Made by a program: the position numbers and the translations under genes
Notes under the pieces: model-generated
Database searches by the model: none
What the model saw: only the letters and a program-made list of their open reading frames with translations
Told to the model about the DNA's origin: nothing
Source of the DNA: a virus
IMG/VR virus record: IMGVR_UViG_3300046810_000233
Location: 1-34,136 of that record
Direction: 5' to 3' (one strand)
Length of the DNA stretch: 34,136 nt
Shown: positions 32,706-34,136 of the stretch, piece by piece
Numbering within the stretch: the stretch's first letter is position 1
Layout: the number at the start of each line of letters is the position of its first letter

Positions 32706-33263
32706 CTATGCTGCTTGCCGCATCTTCGCGCCGGCACGTGCACCGTGCGACTGACACAGGCTCTCCAGCTCGCTCACCATGTCCTTGACGTAGCGGACCT
32801 CTAGGGCGCCGCCTTTGACCGGCTCGCGGCCTGGAGTCTCGGCACAGTGCGTGCACGCTCGGCCCGAGCTGGTGCTGACCTTCGTGCCGTTGCACTGCTC
32901 GCACTCTCCGCCGAGCCAATGGGCCAGTGAATGCAGTGCGATCTTCCGATAGATGCCGTATGCGGCGGCGATGTCCCATTCGTGCTTGATCTTGATCCAC
33001 TGGCGCGCCACGCCCTTCTCGACCACGGCTTGCGTCCAAACCTTCAGCAGCACAGCCAGGTTGTGATTGCCTGCCTCAAACGTCTTGTGACTGATGCCGT
33101 CGCCATACTTCACGCGCGCGAGCATGGAGCCAAACACGCTTCCCGAGCCGCCCGAGAGGTCCGCCAGCGCTGCGGCGGCAAGAACTTCGGTCTGTTTGTG
33201 CAGCTCATCGTCCTGCAGATTGGAAGAGTTCAGAGCGTTGAGGTAGCGTTCGGCGAAGGGCAT
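32706..33263 (-). CDS. Zinc-finger protein, probable Q-type late antiterminator
   Basis: 185 residues with AGGAG before ATG 33263. Four cysteines form one zinc finger: C121xxC124 (CEQC) and C137xxC140 (CTHC). A long helical part lies before it. The order helical domain plus DnaJ-type Cys4 finger, its position at the head of the leftward late region and the terminator-rich leader downstream fit a phage antitermination Q protein, which loads on paused RNA polymerase and lets it pass terminators. The assignment rests on layout rather than clear sequence family. Confidence 0.55.
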   Translation of the reverse strand: MPFAERYLNALNSSNLQDDELHKQTEVLAAAALADLSGGSGSVFGSMLARVKYGDGISHKTFEAGNHNLAVLLKVWTQAVVEKGVARQWIKIKHEWDIAAAYGIYRKIALHSLAHWLGGECEQCNGTKVSTSSGRACTHCAETPGREPVKGGALEVRYVKDMVSELESLCQSHGARAGAKMRQAA

Positions 33264-33331
33264 GGACTTGCTCCTAGTAAAGGTAGAGAAAGCTTAGCAG
33301 TTCGCGATTTATTTTCTTGCCCGTCCGAACT

Positions 33332-33345
33332 TTTCCAAATGGAAA
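33332..33345. promoter_or_regulatory. Operator-like palindrome upstream of the presumed Q gene
   Basis: TTTCCA-AA-TGGAAA lies about 70 bp before the gene start at 33263, in the only non-coding space ahead of it. Symmetry and position suggest a repressor or activator site. The half-site TTCCA recurs in the palindrome at 33482. Confidence 0.4.
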
Positions 33346-33365
33346 GGCGTTGTTGGCGCGCACAT

Positions 33366-33393
33366 AAAAAAAGCCCCCAAAGACTGGGGGCTT
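33366..33393 (-). terminator. Intrinsic terminator after the antitoxin gene
   Basis: On the minus strand AAGCCCCC-AGTCTTT-GGGGGCTT is followed by seven T residues. It ends the antitoxin transcript and isolates it from the presumed Q gene. Confidence 0.9.
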
Positions 33394-33449
33394 AAGTAGC
33401 AAATTTGATTGAAGAGAAAGGAGTAATCCTACTATTTATATAGCACTAA

Positions 33450-33827
33450 TTATACTTTTGAGTCTTCGCTATCTTCATTGCTTCCAACGTTGGAAATAGG
33501 CTGCACTACCAACTGAAGATCTAACGCTTTGAGCACTCGAAGGATGGTTTCCAACCTTGGCTGACTTCCTGGGCGAAGCGCTTTGTACAAGGCCTCTCGC
33601 GCAAGCCCAGACTTGGCTGCAACCGCCGGCATTCCTTTCGCACGCGCTGCGTCTCCAAGAACACTAGCAATCATCGCTGGATCACCATCTGCGAATGCCT
33701 CACTAAGGTACGCTGCTAGCATCTCAGGAGAGTCAAGATGCTCCGCAAAGTCGAACGTGGTCAATGGTTCGATTTCCGAACCACCAAGCTCGCCACTAAC
33801 CTCATTCCTGTCTTTTACGGTTGTCAT
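33450..33827 (-). CDS. Addiction module antitoxin (HigA/COG3636-like helix-turn-helix protein)
   Basis: 125 residues. About 24-110 match the addiction-module antidote family: FDFAEHLDSPEMLAAYLSEA, then a helix-turn-helix MPAVAAKSGLAREALYKAL and PRLETILRVLKALDLQL. It would neutralise a RelE/ParE-type toxin encoded just upstream and repress the operon. Here the upstream toxin gene is cut by an IS element 180 bp away, so the antitoxin is probably an orphan. A perfect palindrome, TTCCAACGTTGGAA, lies in its own 3' end. The N- and C-terminal tails are acidic and disordered. Confidence 0.85.
   Translation of the reverse strand: MTTVKDRNEVSGELGGSEIEPLTTFDFAEHLDSPEMLAAYLSEAFADGDPAMIASVLGDAARAKGMPAVAAKSGLAREALYKALRPGSQPRLETILRVLKALDLQLVVQPISNVGSNEDSEDSKV
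33482..33495. promoter_or_regulatory. 14-bp perfect palindrome inside the antitoxin gene
   Basis: TTCCAACGTTGGAA is perfectly symmetrical and shares the TTCCA/TGGAA half-sites with the palindrome at 33332-33345. It is coding sequence for the antitoxin tail, so symmetry may be chance. A DNA-binding role is possible. Confidence 0.3.
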
Positions 33828-33916
33828 CTCTTACTCGCTTTCATCGTTGTAGTACTACCTAACTCAATACTGACTTACCTACTTACCTGCATTCCTACCT
33901 ACTACCGCTGCTAAGT

Positions 33917-33936
33917 GCCGGGGATCGCTCCCCGGC
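33917..33936 (-). terminator. GC-rich hairpin just after the toxin remnant
   Basis: GCCGGGGA-GCGA-TCCCCGGC on the minus strand, eight base pairs with a four-base loop, five bases after the toxin stop. There is no T-tract, so it may be an attenuator or RNA-stability element between toxin and antitoxin rather than a full terminator. Confidence 0.4.
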
Positions 33937-33941
33937 TTCAA

Positions 33942-34009
33942 CTACTGCCCGAGCTTCCGGGCCAACTCCTTAGCAGCTTCGATATCCTGTTGCTGCCCGT
34001 TCTTCGTTC
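33942..34009 (-). pseudogene. C-terminal end of a RelE/ParE-family toxin, cut by an IS element
   Basis: Only the last 22 residues remain: RTKNGQQQDIEAAKELARKL then Gly-Gln and TAG at 33944-33942. This is the usual end of phage-derived Gp49/HigB-like toxins, where a Lys-Xaa-Xaa-Gln-Xaa-Asp-Ile motif leads into the last helix. The gene lies upstream of the matching antitoxin in the normal order. The frame stops abruptly at the IS end at 34010, so the N-terminal part lies on the far side of the insertion, outside the window. Confidence 0.7.
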
Positions 34010-34136
34010 TGAACCGCCCCGGATTTTGTAGAGGCTCCATTGTTTGAGAGAATGGAGTCATGAAGAAGCAACCCAAGTATTCCCCCGAAGTCATCGAACG
34101 CGCCGTGCGCATGGTCAGCGAGGCCGCCAGCGAGTA
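34010..34136 (+). mobile_element. IS3-family insertion sequence, left end
   Basis: Begins TGAACCGCCCCGG, a TG-type IS3-family terminal repeat, about 50 bp before the transposase OrfA start, and continues past the window. The preceding bases (TTC or GTTC) may be half of the target duplication. It is inserted in the toxin gene. Confidence 0.75.
34060..34136 (+). CDS. IS3-family transposase OrfA, N-terminal part
   Basis: ATG 34060 (MKKQPKYSPEVIERAVRMVS) starts the small helix-turn-helix subunit of an IS3-type transposase, preceded by AATGGAG. OrfA binds the IS ends and is usually joined to OrfB by a -1 frameshift to make the full transposase. Only 25 residues lie in the window. Confidence 0.85.
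   Translation, partial: MKKQPKYSPEVIERAVRMVSEAASE

Noticed and set aside
1-34136. CRISPR array search, prompted by the Cas2-like protein
   Set aside because: No regularly spaced repeats of 24-40 bp were seen; the only tandem repeat is the coding 27-bp unit at 20911-21000.

Overview
The window holds most of the late half of a prophage with a lambda/HK97-like siphovirus plan, integrated in a GC-rich betaproteobacterium. Codon use, the GC-rich structural genes and the IS3-type insertion suggest an Oxalobacteraceae-like host (Massilia, Duganella or Janthinobacterium). That host assignment is an inference from style, not a database result.

Left end (1-6900). A host gene start (1-72) is followed by a 45-nt 3' fragment of a tRNA-Arg(UCU) gene (165-209), which probably marks the left attachment site. 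Inside it lies an AT-richer accessory zone. It holds an orphan two-part protein (763-1728), two translationally coupled serine recombinases read leftwards (3605-5137, and 2112-3611 with an in-frame amber codon), a cluster of tiny and partly broken ORFs (5314-6090) and a small lipoprotein (6455-6883).

Late genes (6992-31500). All are on the minus strand and transcribed right to left, tightly packed with ATGA/TGATG overlaps. In transcription order they are: small ORFs, an HNH nuclease, small and large terminase, a two-helix membrane protein, portal, S49 protease, HK97-fold capsid, a virion-surface insert (small ORFs, a two-FnIII fibre, an SGNH esterase, a nine-residue-repeat protein), connector and head-tail joining proteins, tail tube, the G and G-T tail chaperones with a -1 frameshift site, a 1675-residue tape measure, two fibre-like proteins, a papain-like hydrolase, and a lysis cassette (two holin candidates, SAR endolysin, Rz/Rz1). 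No lambda M, L, I or J homologue is visible.

Control end (31500-34136). The late operon is preceded by a strong terminator and an array of hairpins. Two plus-strand accessory genes follow (one with a Cas2/SinR-like layout), then a Cys4 zinc-finger protein placed where a Q-type antiterminator would be. Next is an addiction-module antitoxin, whose upstream toxin gene is cut by an IS3-family element that runs off the window. The early genes (repressor, replication, perhaps another integrase) and the intact tRNA are expected to the right.

Most notable points: the G-T frameshift signal G_GGA_AAC, the esterase/FnIII surface module placed among head genes, a terminator encoded inside the last codons before the lysis genes, the amber-interrupted recombinase, the IS-broken toxin, and the hairpin array ahead of the late operon.
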